Source of the DNA: Nemopilema nomurai
Lineage: Eukaryota; Cnidaria; Scyphozoa; Rhizostomeae; Rhizostomatidae
NCBI GenBank assembly: GCA_003864495.1
Contig: ML133499.1
Span: 1,984,001 to 2,048,000 of the forward strand
Direction: 5' to 3'
DNA length: 64,000 bases
Shown here: positions 51,738-64,000 of the stretch, one piece after another
How positions within the stretch are numbered: the stretch's first letter is position 1
How the letters are laid out: each line of letters starts with the position of its first letter
The notes under the pieces: generated by a model
Databases searched by the model: none
Seen by the model: only the letters and a program-made list of their open reading frames with translations
What the model was told of the DNA's origin: nothing
Translations under genes and position numbers: made by a program

Positions 51738-54700
51738 AGTTTGTCTATGCACAGTTAATAATGCATAAATGCATTATCACGTCACCTCTGAGTCACTGAT
51801 ACATGTACATTTGTTTGCAAAAATGACTGCGCTCATTGTGGAACAGACAAGCGAGTTGGAAAATTGTTGTCAACTAAACATTGAAGTTGCATTAGAACAT
51901 TCTTCTTTTCTGCCAACTTCATCATGTCTACGCACAGTTAAAAATGCATAAATGCATTATCACGTCACCTCTGAGCCACTGATACATGTACATTTGTTTG
52001 CAAAAATGACTGCGCTCATTGTGGAACAGACAAGCGAGGTGGAAAATTGTTGTCAACTAAACATTGAAGTTGCATTAGAACATTCTTCTTTTCTGCCAAC
52101 TTGATCATGTCTATGCACAGTTAATAATGCATAAATGCATTATCATGTCACCTCTGAGCCACTGATACATGTACATTTGTTTGCAAAAATGACTGCGCTC
52201 ATTGTGGAACAGACAAGCGAGTTGGAAAAATGTTGTCAACTAAACATTGAAGTTGCATTAGAACATTCTTCTTTTCTGCCAACTTGATCATGTCTATGCA
52301 CAGTTAATAATGCATAAATGCATTATCATGTCACCTCTGAGCCACTGATACATGTACATTTGTTTGCAAAAATGACTGCGCTCATTGTGGAACAGACAAG
52401 CGAGTTGGAAAATTGTTGTCAACTAAACATTGAAGTTGCATTAGAACATTCTTCTTTTCTGCCAACTTGATCATGTCTATGCACAGTTAATAATGCATAA
52501 ATGCATTATCATGTCACCTCTGAGCCACTGATACATGTACATTTGTTTGCAAAAATGACTGCGCTCATTGTGGAACAGACAAGCGAGTTGGAAAATTGTT
52601 GTCAACTAAACATTGAAGTTGCATTAGAACATTCTTCTTTTCTGCCAACTTCATCATGTCTACGCACAGTTAAAATGCATAAATGCATTATCACGTCACC
52701 TCTGAGCCACTGATACATGTACATTTGTTTGCAAAAATGACTGCGCTCATTGTGGAACAGACAAGCGAGGTGGAAAATTGTTGTCAACTAAACATTGAAG
52801 TTGCATTAGAACATTCTTCTTTTCTGCCAACTTCATCATGTCTACGCACAGTTAATAATGCATAAATGCATTATCACGTCACCTCTGAGCCACTGATACA
52901 TGTACATTTGTTTGCAAAAATGACTGCGCTCATTGTGGAACAGACAAGCGAGTTGGAAAATTGTTGTCAACTAAACATTGAAGTTGCATTAGAACATTCT
53001 TCTTTTCTGCCAACTTCATCATGTCTACGCACAGTTAATAATGCATAAATGCATTATCACGTCACCTCTGAGCCACTGATACATGTACATTTGTTTGCAA
53101 AAATGACTGCGCTCATTGTGGAACAGACAAGCGAGTTGGAAAATTGTTGTCAACTAAACATTGAAGTTGCATTAGAACATTCTTCTTTTCTGCCAACTTC
53201 ATCATGTCTACGCACAGTTAATAATGCATAAATGCATTATCATGTCACCTCTGAGCCACTGATACATGTACATTTGTTTGCAAAAATGACTGCGCTCATT
53301 GTGGAACAGACAAGCGAGTTGGAAAATTGTTGTCAACTAAACATTGAAGTTGCATTAGAACATTCTTCTTTTCTGCCAACTTCATCATGTCTACGCACAG
53401 TTAAAATGCATAAATGCATTATCACGTCACCTCTGAGCCACTGATACATGTACATTTGTTTGCAAAAATGACTGCGCTCATTGTGGAACAGACAAGCGAG
53501 TTGGAAAATTGTTGTCAACTAAACATTGAAGTTGCATTAGAACATTCTTCTTTTCTGCCAACTTCATCATGTCTACGCACAGTTAATAATGCATAAATGC
53601 ATTATCACGTCACCTCTGAGCCACTGATACATGTACATTTGTTTGCAAAAATGACTGCGCTCATTGTGGAACAGACAAGCGAGTGGAAAATTGTTGTCAA
53701 CTAAACATTGAAGTTGCATTAGAACATTCTTCTTTTCTGCCAACTTCATCATGTCTATGCACAGTTAATAATGCATAAATGCATTATCATGTCACCTCTG
53801 AGCCACTGATACATGTACATTTGTTTGCAAAAATGACTGCGCTCATTGTGGAACAGACAAGCGAGTTGGAAAATTGTTGTCAACTAAACATTGAAGTTGC
53901 ATTAGAACATTCTTCTTTTCTGCCAACTTGATCATGTCTATGCACAGTTAATAATGCATAAATGCATTATCATGTCACCTCTGAGCCACTGATACATGTA
54001 CATTTGTTTGCAAAAATGACTGCGCTCATTGTGGAACAGACAAGCGAGTTGGAAAATTGTTGTCAACTAAACATTGAAGTTGCATTAGAACATTCTTCTT
54101 TTCTGCCAACTTCATCATGTCTACGCACAGTTAATAATGCATAAATGCATTATCACGTCACCTCTGAGCCACTGATACATGTACATTTGTTTGCAAAAAT
54201 GACTGCGCTCATTGTGGAACAGACAAGCGAGTTGGAAAATTGTTGTCAACTAAACATTGAAGTTGCATTAGAACATTCTTCTTTTCTGCCAACTTCATCA
54301 TGTCTACGCACAGTTAATAATGCATAAATGCATTATCACGTCACCTCTGAGCCACTGATACATGTACATTTGTTTGCAAAAATGACTGCGCTCATTGTGG
54401 AACAGACAAGCGATTGGAAAATTGTTGTCAACTAAACATTGAAGTTGCATTAGAACATTCTTCTTTTCTGCCAACTTGATCATGTCTACGCACAGTTAAT
54501 AATGCATAAATGCATTATCACGTCACCTCTGAGTCACTGATACATGTACATTTGTTTGCAAAAATGACTGCGCTCATTGTGGAACAGACAAGCGAGTTGG
54601 AAAATTGTTGTCAACTAAACATTGAAGTTGCATTAGAACATTCTTCTTTTCTGCCAACTTCATCATGTCTACGCACAGTTAATAATGCATAAATGCATTA

Positions 54701-57700
54701 TCACGTCACCTCTGAGCCACTGATACATGTACATTTGTTTGCAAAAATGACTGCGCTCATTGTGGAACAGACAAGCGATTGGAAAATTGTTGTCAACTAA
54801 ACATTGAAGTTGCATTAGAACATTCTTCTTTTCTGCCAACTTCATCATGTCTACGCACAGTTAATAATGCATAAATGCATTATCACGTCACCTCTGAGCC
54901 ACTGATACATGTACATTTGTTTGCAAAAATGACTGCGCTCATTGTGGAACAGACAAGCGAGTTGGAAAATTGTTGTCAACTAAACATTGAAGTTGCATTA
55001 GAACATTCTTCTTTTCTGCCAACTTGATCATGTCTACGCACAGTTAATAATGCATAAATGCATTATCATGTCACCTCTGAGCCACTGATACATGTACATT
55101 TGTTTGCAAAAATGACTGCGCTCATTGTGGAACAGACAAGCGAGTTGGAAAATTGTTGTCAACTAAACATTGAAGTTGCATTAGAACATTCTTCTTTTCT
55201 GCCAACTTCATCATGTCTACGCACAGTTAATAATGCATAAATGCATTATCACGTCACCTCTGAGCCACTGATACATGTACATTTGTTTGCAAAAATGACT
55301 GCGCTCATTGTGGAACAGACAAGCGAGTTGGAAAATTGTTGTCAACTAAACATTGAAGTTGCATTAGAACATTCTTCTTTTCTGCCAACTTCATCATGTC
55401 TACGCACAGTTAATAATGCATAAATGCATTATCACGTCACCTCTGAGCCACTGATACATGTACATTTGTTTGCAAAATGACTGCGCTCATTGTGGAACAG
55501 ACAAGCGAGTTGGAAAATTGTTGTCAACTAAACATTGAAGTTGCATTAGAACATTCTTCTTTTCTGCCAACTTCATCATGTCTACGCACAGTTAATAATG
55601 CATAAATGCATTATCACGTCACCTCTGAGCCACTGATACATGTACATTTGTTTGCAAAAATGACTGCGCTCATTGTGGAACAGACAAGCGAGTTGGAAAA
55701 TTGTTGTCAACTAAACATTGAAGTTGCATTAGAACATTCTTCTTTTCTGCCAACTTCATCATGTCTACGCACAGTTAATAATGCATAAATGCATTATCAC
55801 GTCACCTCTGAGCCACTGATACATGTACATTTGTTTGCAAAAATGACTGCGCTCATTGTGGAACAGACAAGCGAGTTGGAAAATTGTTGTCAACTAAACA
55901 TTGAAGTTGCATTAGAACATTCTTCTTTTCTGCCAACTTCATCATGTCTACGCACAGTTAATAATGCATAAATGCATTATCACGTCACCTCTGAGCCACT
56001 GATACATGTACATTTGTTTGCAAAAATGACTGCGCTCATTGTGGAACAGACAAGCGAGTTGGAAAATTGTTGTCAACTAAACATTGAAGTTGCATTAGAA
56101 CATTCTTCTTTTCTGCCAACTTCATCATGTCTACGCACAGTTAATAATGCATAAATGCATTATCACGTCACCTCTGAGCCACTGATACATGTACATTTGT
56201 TTGCAAAAATGACTGCGCTCATTGTGGAACAGACAAGCGAGTTGGAAAATTGTTGTCAACTAAACATTGAAGTTGCATTAGAACATTCTTCTTTTCTGCC
56301 AACTTCATCATGTCTACGCACAGTTAATAATGCATAAATGCATTATCACGTCACCTCTGAGCCACTGATACATGTACATTTGTTTGCAAAAATGACTGCG
56401 CTCATTGTGGAACAGACAAGCGAGTTGGAAAATTGTTGTCAACTAAACATTGAAGTTGCATTAGAACATTCTTCTTTTCTGCCAACTTCATCATGTCTAC
56501 GCACAGTTAATAATGCATAAATGCATTATCACGTCACCTCTGAGCCACTGATACATGTACATTTGTTTGCAAAAATGACTGCGCTCATTGTGGAACAGAC
56601 AAGCGAGTTGGAAAATTGTTGTCAACTAAACATTGAAGTTGCATTAGAACATTCTTCTTTTCTGCCAACTTCATCATGTCTACGCACAGTTAATAATGCA
56701 TAAATGCATTATCACGTCACCTCTGAGCCACTGATACATGTACATTTGTTTGCAAAAATGACTGCGCTCATTGTGGAACAGACAAGCGAGTTGGAAAATT
56801 GTTGTCAACTAAACATTGAAGTTGCATTAGAACATTCTTCTTTTCTGCCAACTTGATCATGTCTACGCACAGTTAATAATGCATAAATGCATTATCACGT
56901 CACCTCTGAGCCACTGATACATGTACATTTGTTTGCAAAAATGACTGCGCTCATTGTGGAACAGACAAGCGAGTTGGAAAATTGTTGTCAACTAAACATT
57001 GAAGTTGCATTAGAACATTCTTCTTTTCTGCCAACTTCATCATGTCTATGCACAGTTAATAATGCATAAATGCATTATCACGTCACCTCTGAGCCACTGA
57101 TACATGTACATTTGTTTGCAAAAATGACTGCGCTCATTGTGGAACAGACAAGCGAGTTGGAAAATTGTTGTCAACTAAACATTGAAGTTGCATTAGAACA
57201 TTCTTCTTTTCTGCCAACTTCATCATGTCTACGCACAGTTAATAATGCATAAATGCATTATCACGTCACCTCTGAGCCACTGATACATGTACATTTGTTT
57301 GCAAAAATGACTGCGCTCATTGTGGAACAGACAAGCGAGTTGGAAAATTGTTGTCAACTAAACATTGAAGTTGCATTAGAACATTCTTCTTTTCTGCCAA
57401 CTTCATCATGTCTACGCACAGTTAATAATGCATAAATGCATTATCACGTCACCTCTGAGCCACTGATACATGTACATTTGTTTGCAAAAATGACTGCGCT
57501 CATTGTGGAACAGACAAGCGAGTTGGAAAATTGTTGTCAACTAAACATTGAAGTTGCATTAGAACATTCTTCTTTTCTGCCAACTTCATCATGTCTACGC
57601 ACAGTTAATAATGCATAAATGCATTATCACGTCACCTCTGAGCCACTGATACATGTACATTTGTTTGCAAAAATGACTGCGCTCATTGTGGAACAGACAA

Positions 57701-60700
57701 GCGAGTTGGAAAATTGTTGTCAACTAAACATTGAAGTTGCATTAGAACATTCTTCTTTTCTGCCAACTTCATCATGTCTACGCACAGTTAATAATGCATA
57801 AATGCATTATCACGTCACCTCTGAGCCACTGATACATGTACATTTGTTTGCAAAAATGACTGCGCTCATTGTGGAACAGACAAGCGAGTTGGAAAATTGT
57901 TGTCAACTAAACATTGAAGTTGCATTAGAACATTCTTCTTTTCTGCCAACTTCATCATGTCTACGCACAGTTAATAATGCATAAATGCATTATCATGTCA
58001 CCTCTGAGTCACTGATACATGTACATTTGTTTGCAAAAATGACTGCGCTCATTGTGGAACAGACAAGCGAGTTGGAAAATTGTTGTCAACTAAACATTGA
58101 AGTTGCATTAGAACATTCTTCTTTTCTGCCAACTTCATCATGTCTACGCACAGTTAATAATGCATAAATGCATTATCACGTCACCTCTGAGCCACTGATA
58201 CATGTACATTTGTTTGCAAAAATGACTGCGCTCATTGTGGAACAGACAAGCGAGTTGGAAAATTGTTGTCAACTAACATTGAAGTTGCATTAGAACATTC
58301 TTCTTTTCTGCCAACTTCATCATGTCTACGCACAGTTAATAATGCATAAATGCATTATCACGTCACCTCTGAGCCACTGATACATGTACATTTGTTTGCA
58401 AAAATGACTGCGCTCATTGTGGAACAGACAGCGATTGGAAAATTGTTGTCAACTAACATTGAAGTTGCATTAGAACATTCTTCTTTTCTGCCAACTTCAT
58501 CATGTCTACGCACAGTTAATAATGCATAAATGCATTATCACGTCACCTCTGAGCCACTGATACATGTACATTTGTTTGCAAAAATGACTGCGCTCATTGT
58601 GGAACAGACACGCGAAAATTGAAAATTGTTGTCAACTAAACATTGAAGTTGCATTAGAACATTCTTCTTTTCTGCCAACTTGATCATGTCTACGCACAGT
58701 TAATAATGCATAAATGCATTATCACGTCACCTCTGAGCCACTGATACATGTACATTTGTTTGCAAAAATGACTGCGCTCATTGTGGAACAGACAAGCGAT
58801 TGGAAAATTGTTTCAACTAAACATTGAAGTTGCATTAGAACATTCTTCTTTTCTGCCAACTTCATCATGTCTACGCACAGTTAATAATGCATTTTTTCTT
58901 TTGTTTTTTTTAAAAAATAATTTTAAAATTGAAAAAAAATTATTAAACATTTTTTTTTTTCTTTTATTTACGCACAGTTAAAATGCATAAATGCTTATCA
59001 CGTCACCTCTGAGTCACTGATACATGTACATTTGTTTGCAAAAATGACTGCGCTCATTGTGGAACAGACAAGCGAGTTGGAAAATTGTTGTCAACTAAAC
59101 ATTGAAGTTGCATTAGAACATTCTTCTTTTCTGCCAACTTGATCATGTCTACGCACAGTTAATAATGCATAAATGCATTATCACGTCACCTCTGAGCCAC
59201 TGATACATGTACATTTGTTTGCAAAATGACTGCGCTCATTGTGGAACAGACAAGCGAGTTGGAAAATGTTGTCAACTAAACATTGAAGTTGCATTAGAAC
59301 ATTCTTCTTTTCTGCCAACTTCATCATGTCTATGCACAGTTAATAATGCATAAATGCATTATCATGTCACCTCTGAGCCACTGATACATGTACATTTGTT
59401 TGCAAAATGACTGCGCTCATTGTGGAACAGACAGCGATTGGAAAATTGTTGTCAACTAAACATTGAAGTTGCATTAGAACATTCTTCTTTTCTGCCAACT
59501 TCATCATGTCTACGCACAGTTAATAATGCATAAATGCATTATCACGTCACCTCTGAGCCACTGATACATGTACATTTGTTTGCAAAAATGACTGCGCTCA
59601 TTGTGGAACAGACAAGCGAGTTGGAAAATTGTTGTCAACTAAACATTGAAGTTGCATTAGAACATTCTTCTTTCTGCCAACTTGATCATGTTATGCACAG
59701 TTAATAATGCAAATGCATTATCATGTCACCTCTGAGCCACTGATACATGTACATTTGTTTGCAAAAATGACTGCGCTCATTGTGGAACAGACAAGCGATT
59801 GAAAATTGTTGTCAACTAAACATTGAAGTTGCATTAGAACATTCTTCTTTTCTGCCAACTTGATCATGTCTACGCACAGTTAATAATGCATAAATGCATT
59901 ATCACGTCACCTCTGAGTACTGTACATTTGTTTGCAAAAATGACTGCGCTCATTGTGGAACAGACAAGCGAGTTGGAAAATTGTTGTCAACTAACATTGA
60001 AGTTGCATTAGAACATTCTTCTTTTCTGCCAACTTATCATGTCTACGCACAGTTAATAATGCATAAATGCATTATCAGTCACCTCTGAGCCACTGATACA
60101 TGTACATTTGTTTGCAAAAATGACTGCGCTCATTGTGGAACAGAACGCGAGTTGGAAAATTGTTGTCAACTAAACATTGAAGTTGCATTAGAACATTCTT
60201 CTTTTCTGCCAACTTCATCATGTCTATGCACAGTTAATAATGCATAAATGCATTATCATGTCACCTCTGAGCCACTGATACATGTACATTTGTTTGCAAA
60301 AATGACTGCGCTCATTGTGGAACAGACAAGCGGTTGGAAAATTGTTGTCAACTAAACATTGAAGTTGCATTAGAACATTCTTCTTTTCTGCCAACTTCAT
60401 CATGTCTACGCACAGTTAATAATGCATAAATGCATTATCACGTCACCTCTGAGCCACTGATACATGTACATTTGTTTGCAAAAATGACTGCGCTCATTGT
60501 GGAACAGACAGCGAGTTGGAAAATTGTTGTCAACTAAACATTGAAGTTGCATTAGAACATTCTTCTTTTCTGCCAACTTGATCATGTCTATGCACAGTTA
60601 ATAATGCATAAATGCATTATCATGTCACCTCTGAGCCACTGATACATGTACATTTGTTTGCAAAATGACTGCGCTCATTGTGGAACAGACAAGCGAGTTG

Positions 60701-63700
60701 GAAAATTGTTGTCAACTAAACATTGAAGTTGCATTAGAACATTCTTCTTTTCTGCCAACTTGATCATGTCTATGCACAGTTAATAATGCATAAATGCATT
60801 TCATGTCACCTCTGAGCCACTGATACATGTACATTTGTTTGCAAAAATGACTGCGCTCATTGTGGAACAGACACGCGAAAATTGAAAATTGTTGTCAACT
60901 AAACATTGAAGTTGCATTAGAACATTCTTCTTTTCTGCCAACTTCATCATGTCTATGCACAGTTAATAATGCATAAATGCATTATCATGTCACCTCTGAG
61001 TCACTGATACATGTACATTTGTTTGCAAAAATGACTGCGCTCATTGTGGAACAGACAAGCGGTTGGAAAATTGTTGTCAACTAAACATTGAAGTTGCATT
61101 AGAACATTCTTCTTTTCTGCCAACTTGATCATGTCTACGCACAGTTAATAATGCATAAATGCATTATCACGTCACCTCTGAGCCACTGATACATGTACAT
61201 TTGTTTGCAAAAATGACTGCGCTCATTGTGGAACAGACAAGCGAGGTGGAAAATTGTTGTCAACTAAACATTGAAGTTGCATTAGAACATTCTTCTTTTC
61301 TGCCAACTTCATCATGTCTATGCACAGTTAATAATGCATAAATGCATTATCAGTCACCTCTGAGTCACTGATACATGTACATTTGTTTGCAAAAATGACT
61401 GCGCTCATTGTGGAACAGACAAGCGAGTTGGAAAATTGTTGTCAACTAAACATTGAAGTTGCATTAGAACATTCTTCTTTTCTGCCAACTTGATCATGTC
61501 TGCACAGTTAATAATGCATAAATGCATTATCACGTCACCTCTGAGTCACTGATACATGTACATTTGTTTGCAAAAATGACTGCGCTCATTGTGGAACAGA
61601 CAAGCGAGTTGGAAAATTGTTGTCAACTAAACATTGAAGTTGCATTAGAACATTCTTCTTTTCTGCCAACTTCATCATGTATGCACAGTTAATAATGCAT
61701 AAATGCATTATCATGTCACCTCTGAGTCACTGATACATGTACATTTGTTTGCAAAAATGACTGCGCTCATTGTGGAACAGACAAGCGAGTTGGAAAATTG
61801 TTGTCAACTAAACATTGAAGTTGCATTAGAACATTCTTCTTTTCTGCCAACTTGATCATGTCTACGCACAGTTAATAATGCATAAATGCATTATCATGTC
61901 ACCTCTGAGCCACTGATACATGTACATTTGTTTGCAAAAATGACTGCGCTCATTGTGGAACAGACAAGCGAGTTGGAAAATTGTTGTCAACTAAACATTG
62001 AAGTTGCATTAGAACATTCTTCTTTTCTGCCAACTTGATCATGTCTACGCACAGTTAATAATGCATAAATGCATTATCATGTCACCTCTGAGTCACTGAT
62101 ACATGTACATTTGTTTGCAAAAATGACTGCGCTCATTGTGGAACAGACAAGCGAGTTGGAAAATTGTTGTCAACTAAACATTGAAGTTGCATTAGAACAT
62201 TCTTCTTTTCTGCCAACTTCATCATGTCTATGCACAGTTAATAATGCATAAATGCATTATCATGTCACCTCTGAGTCACTGATACATGTACATTTGTTTG
62301 CAAAAATGACTGCGCTCATTGTGGAACAGACAAGCGAGATGGAAAATTGTTGTCAACTAAACATTGAAGTTGCATTAGAACATTCTTCTTTTCTGCCAAC
62401 TTGATCATGTCTATGCACAGTTAATAATGCATAAATGCATTATCACGTCACCTCTGAGTCACTGATACATGTACATTTGTTTGCAAAATGACTGCGCTCA
62501 TTGTGGAACAGACAAGCGAGTTGGAAAATTGTTGTCAACTAAACATTGAAGTTGCATTAGAACATTCTTCTTTTCTGCCAACTTCATCATGTCTACGCAC
62601 AGTTAATAATGCATAAATGCATTATCATGTCACCTCTGAGCCACTGATACATGTACATTTGTTTGCAAAAATGACTGCGCTCATTGTGGAACAGACAAGC
62701 GAGTTGGAAAATTGTTGTCAACTAAACATTGAAGTTGCATTAGAACATTCTTTTTTCTGCCAACTTCATCATGTCTACGCACAGTTAATAATGCATAAAT
62801 GCATTATCATGTCACCTCTGAGCCACTGATACATGTACATTTGTTTGCAAAAATGACTGCGCTCATTGTGGAACAGACAAGCGAGTTGGAAAATTGTTGT
62901 CAACTAAACATTGAAGTTGCATTAGAACATTCTTCTTTTCTGCCAACTTCATCATGTCTACGCACAGTTAATAATGCATAAATGCATTATCATGTCACCT
63001 CTGAGCCACTGATACATGTACATTTGTTTGCAAAATGACTGCGCTCATTGTGGAACAGACAAGCGAGTTGGAAAATTGTTGTCAACTAAGCATTGAAGTT
63101 GCATTAGAACATTCTTCTTTTCTGCCAACTTCATCATGTCTACGCACAGTTAAAAATGCATAAATGCATTATCACGTCACCTCTGAGCCACTGATACATG
63201 TACATTGTTTGCAAAAATGACTGCGCTCATTGTGGAACAGACAAGCGAGTTGGAAAATTGTTGTCAACTAAACATTGAAGTTGCATTAGAACATTCTTCT
63301 TTTCTGCCAACTTCATCATGTCTACGCACAGTTAATAATGCATAAATGCATTATCACGTCACCTCTGAGCCACTGATACATGTACATTTGTTTGCAAAAA
63401 TGACTGCGCTCATTGTGGAACAGACAAGCGAGTTGGAAAATTGTTGTCAACTAAACATTGAAGTTGCATTAGAACATTCTTCTTTTCTGCCAACTTCATC
63501 GTTCTGCACAGTTAATAATGCATAAATGCATTATCATGTCACCTCTGAGCCACTCATACATGTACATTTGTTTGCAAAAATGACTGCGCTCATTGTGGAA
63601 CAGACAAGCGAGTTGGAAAATTGTTGTCAACTAAACATTGAAGTTGCATTAGAACATTCTTCTTTTCTGCCAACTTCATCATGTCTACGCACAGTTAATA

Positions 63701-64000
63701 ATGCATAAATGCATTATCACGTCACCTCTGAGTCACTGATACATGTACATTTGTTTGCAAAAATGACTGCGCTCATTGTGGAACAGACAAGCGAGTTGGA
63801 AAATTGTTGTCAACTAAACATTGAAGTTGCATTAGAACATTCTTCTTTTCTGCCAACTTCATCATGTCTACGCACAGTTAATAATGCATAAATGCATTAT
63901 CACGTCACCTCTGAGTCACTGATACATGTACATTTGTTTGCAAAAATGACTGCGCTCATTGTGGAACAGACAAGCGAGTTGGAAAATTGTTGTCAACTAA
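51738..64000 (+). repeat. 183-bp satellite array, about 67 copies, open at the window end
   Basis: Head-to-tail monomers, mostly 183 bp (182 where one base is lost), start with a partial unit at about 51738 and the first ATG-phased unit at 51769. They continue beyond 64000 (last partial unit from about 63892). Divergence between copies is low, usually a few positions: CACGTC/CATGTC, GAGCCAC/GAGTCAC, CTTCATC/CTTGATC, CTACGCAC/CTATGCAC. Each intact monomer is exactly 61 codons from ATG to TAA, and TAA is followed at once by the next ATG, so every full copy shows the same 60-residue ORF. That ORF has no signal peptide or known domain, its ATG has weak context (T at -3), and many copies carry an internal TGA. 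I annotate a satellite, not a gene family. Palindromic bits (TACATGTA, ATGCAT) recur in each unit. I do not recognise the family; a centromeric or heterochromatic role is possible. Confidence 0.97.
58890..58976. other. AT-rich interruption within the satellite
   Basis: One monomer is broken after AATGCAT by about 85 bases of almost pure T and A runs, then the array resumes at TACGCACAG with an imperfect unit. There is no target duplication or TIR. It may be a real low-complexity insertion or an assembly patch. Confidence 0.7.

Noticed and set aside
51769..63891. Dozens of identical 60-codon ORFs as a tandem gene family or polyprotein
   Set aside because: They are one satellite monomer repeated. 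Each unit ends in TAA, there is no spacer, promoter or good start context, and many copies have an internal TGA.
51738..64000. CRISPR-like array
   Set aside because: There are no unique spacers; the full 183 bp repeats head to tail in an animal genome.

Overview
The window is animal nuclear DNA. It is AT-rich, its genes are split by many small GT-AG introns, it holds many micro- and minisatellites, and it ends in a long satellite array. The gene set (an M1 ectopeptidase, Rab11, and secreted fucolectin-like and fibrinogen-related lectins) and the short introns suggest an aquatic invertebrate, most simply an anthozoan cnidarian. The species assignment is inference; I cannot search a database. 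All recognised genes are on the + strand. I saw no bacterial, phage or CRISPR feature. I found no rRNA or tRNA gene by eye.

Layout. (1) 1-4060: no gene I can support. (2) 4061-29212: one large gene for a membrane-anchored aminopeptidase N-type metallopeptidase. It has 22 coding exons and gives 982 residues when read from the first exon at 11918. A second, alternative-looking first exon at 4061-4247 encodes a different cytoplasmic tail and transmembrane segment and ends in the same splice phase. Its introns hold most of the repeats: two inverted copies of a short TIR element, a 33-bp minisatellite, pentanucleotide and tetranucleotide arrays, and a TIR element carrying a broken homeodomain-like ORF. 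(3) 29213-33153: intergenic. (4) 33154-38460: Rab11 in six coding exons, 217 residues. (5) 38461-40522: intergenic, with a 26-bp CpG-rich minisatellite. (6) 40523-42097: two-exon gene for a secreted fucolectin-domain protein. (7) 42098-48902: mostly unassigned. It holds a perfect inverted pair of RFX X-box-like sites followed by a possible small multi-exon gene, and a small Asn-rich ORF. (8) 48903-50624: two-exon gene for a secreted fibrinogen-related protein. Its first exon is related to that of the fucolectin gene. (9) 51738-64000: about 67 head-to-tail copies of a 183-bp satellite, running off the window end. Each intact unit is exactly one ATG-to-TAA reading frame of 60 codons plus stop.

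How the genes relate. The aminopeptidase (cell-surface peptide trimming) and Rab11 (recycling endosome traffic) are independent housekeeping or surface genes. The two lectin genes look like a small innate-recognition pair. Both have a signal peptide plus a small Cys-X5-Cys module in exon 1, joined by a phase-1 intron to a different sugar- or ligand-binding domain in exon 2, the arrangement expected from exon shuffling.

Limits. Exon borders were set by eye from reading frame, splice signals and family knowledge. No alignment, repeat library, RNA data or gene finder was available.
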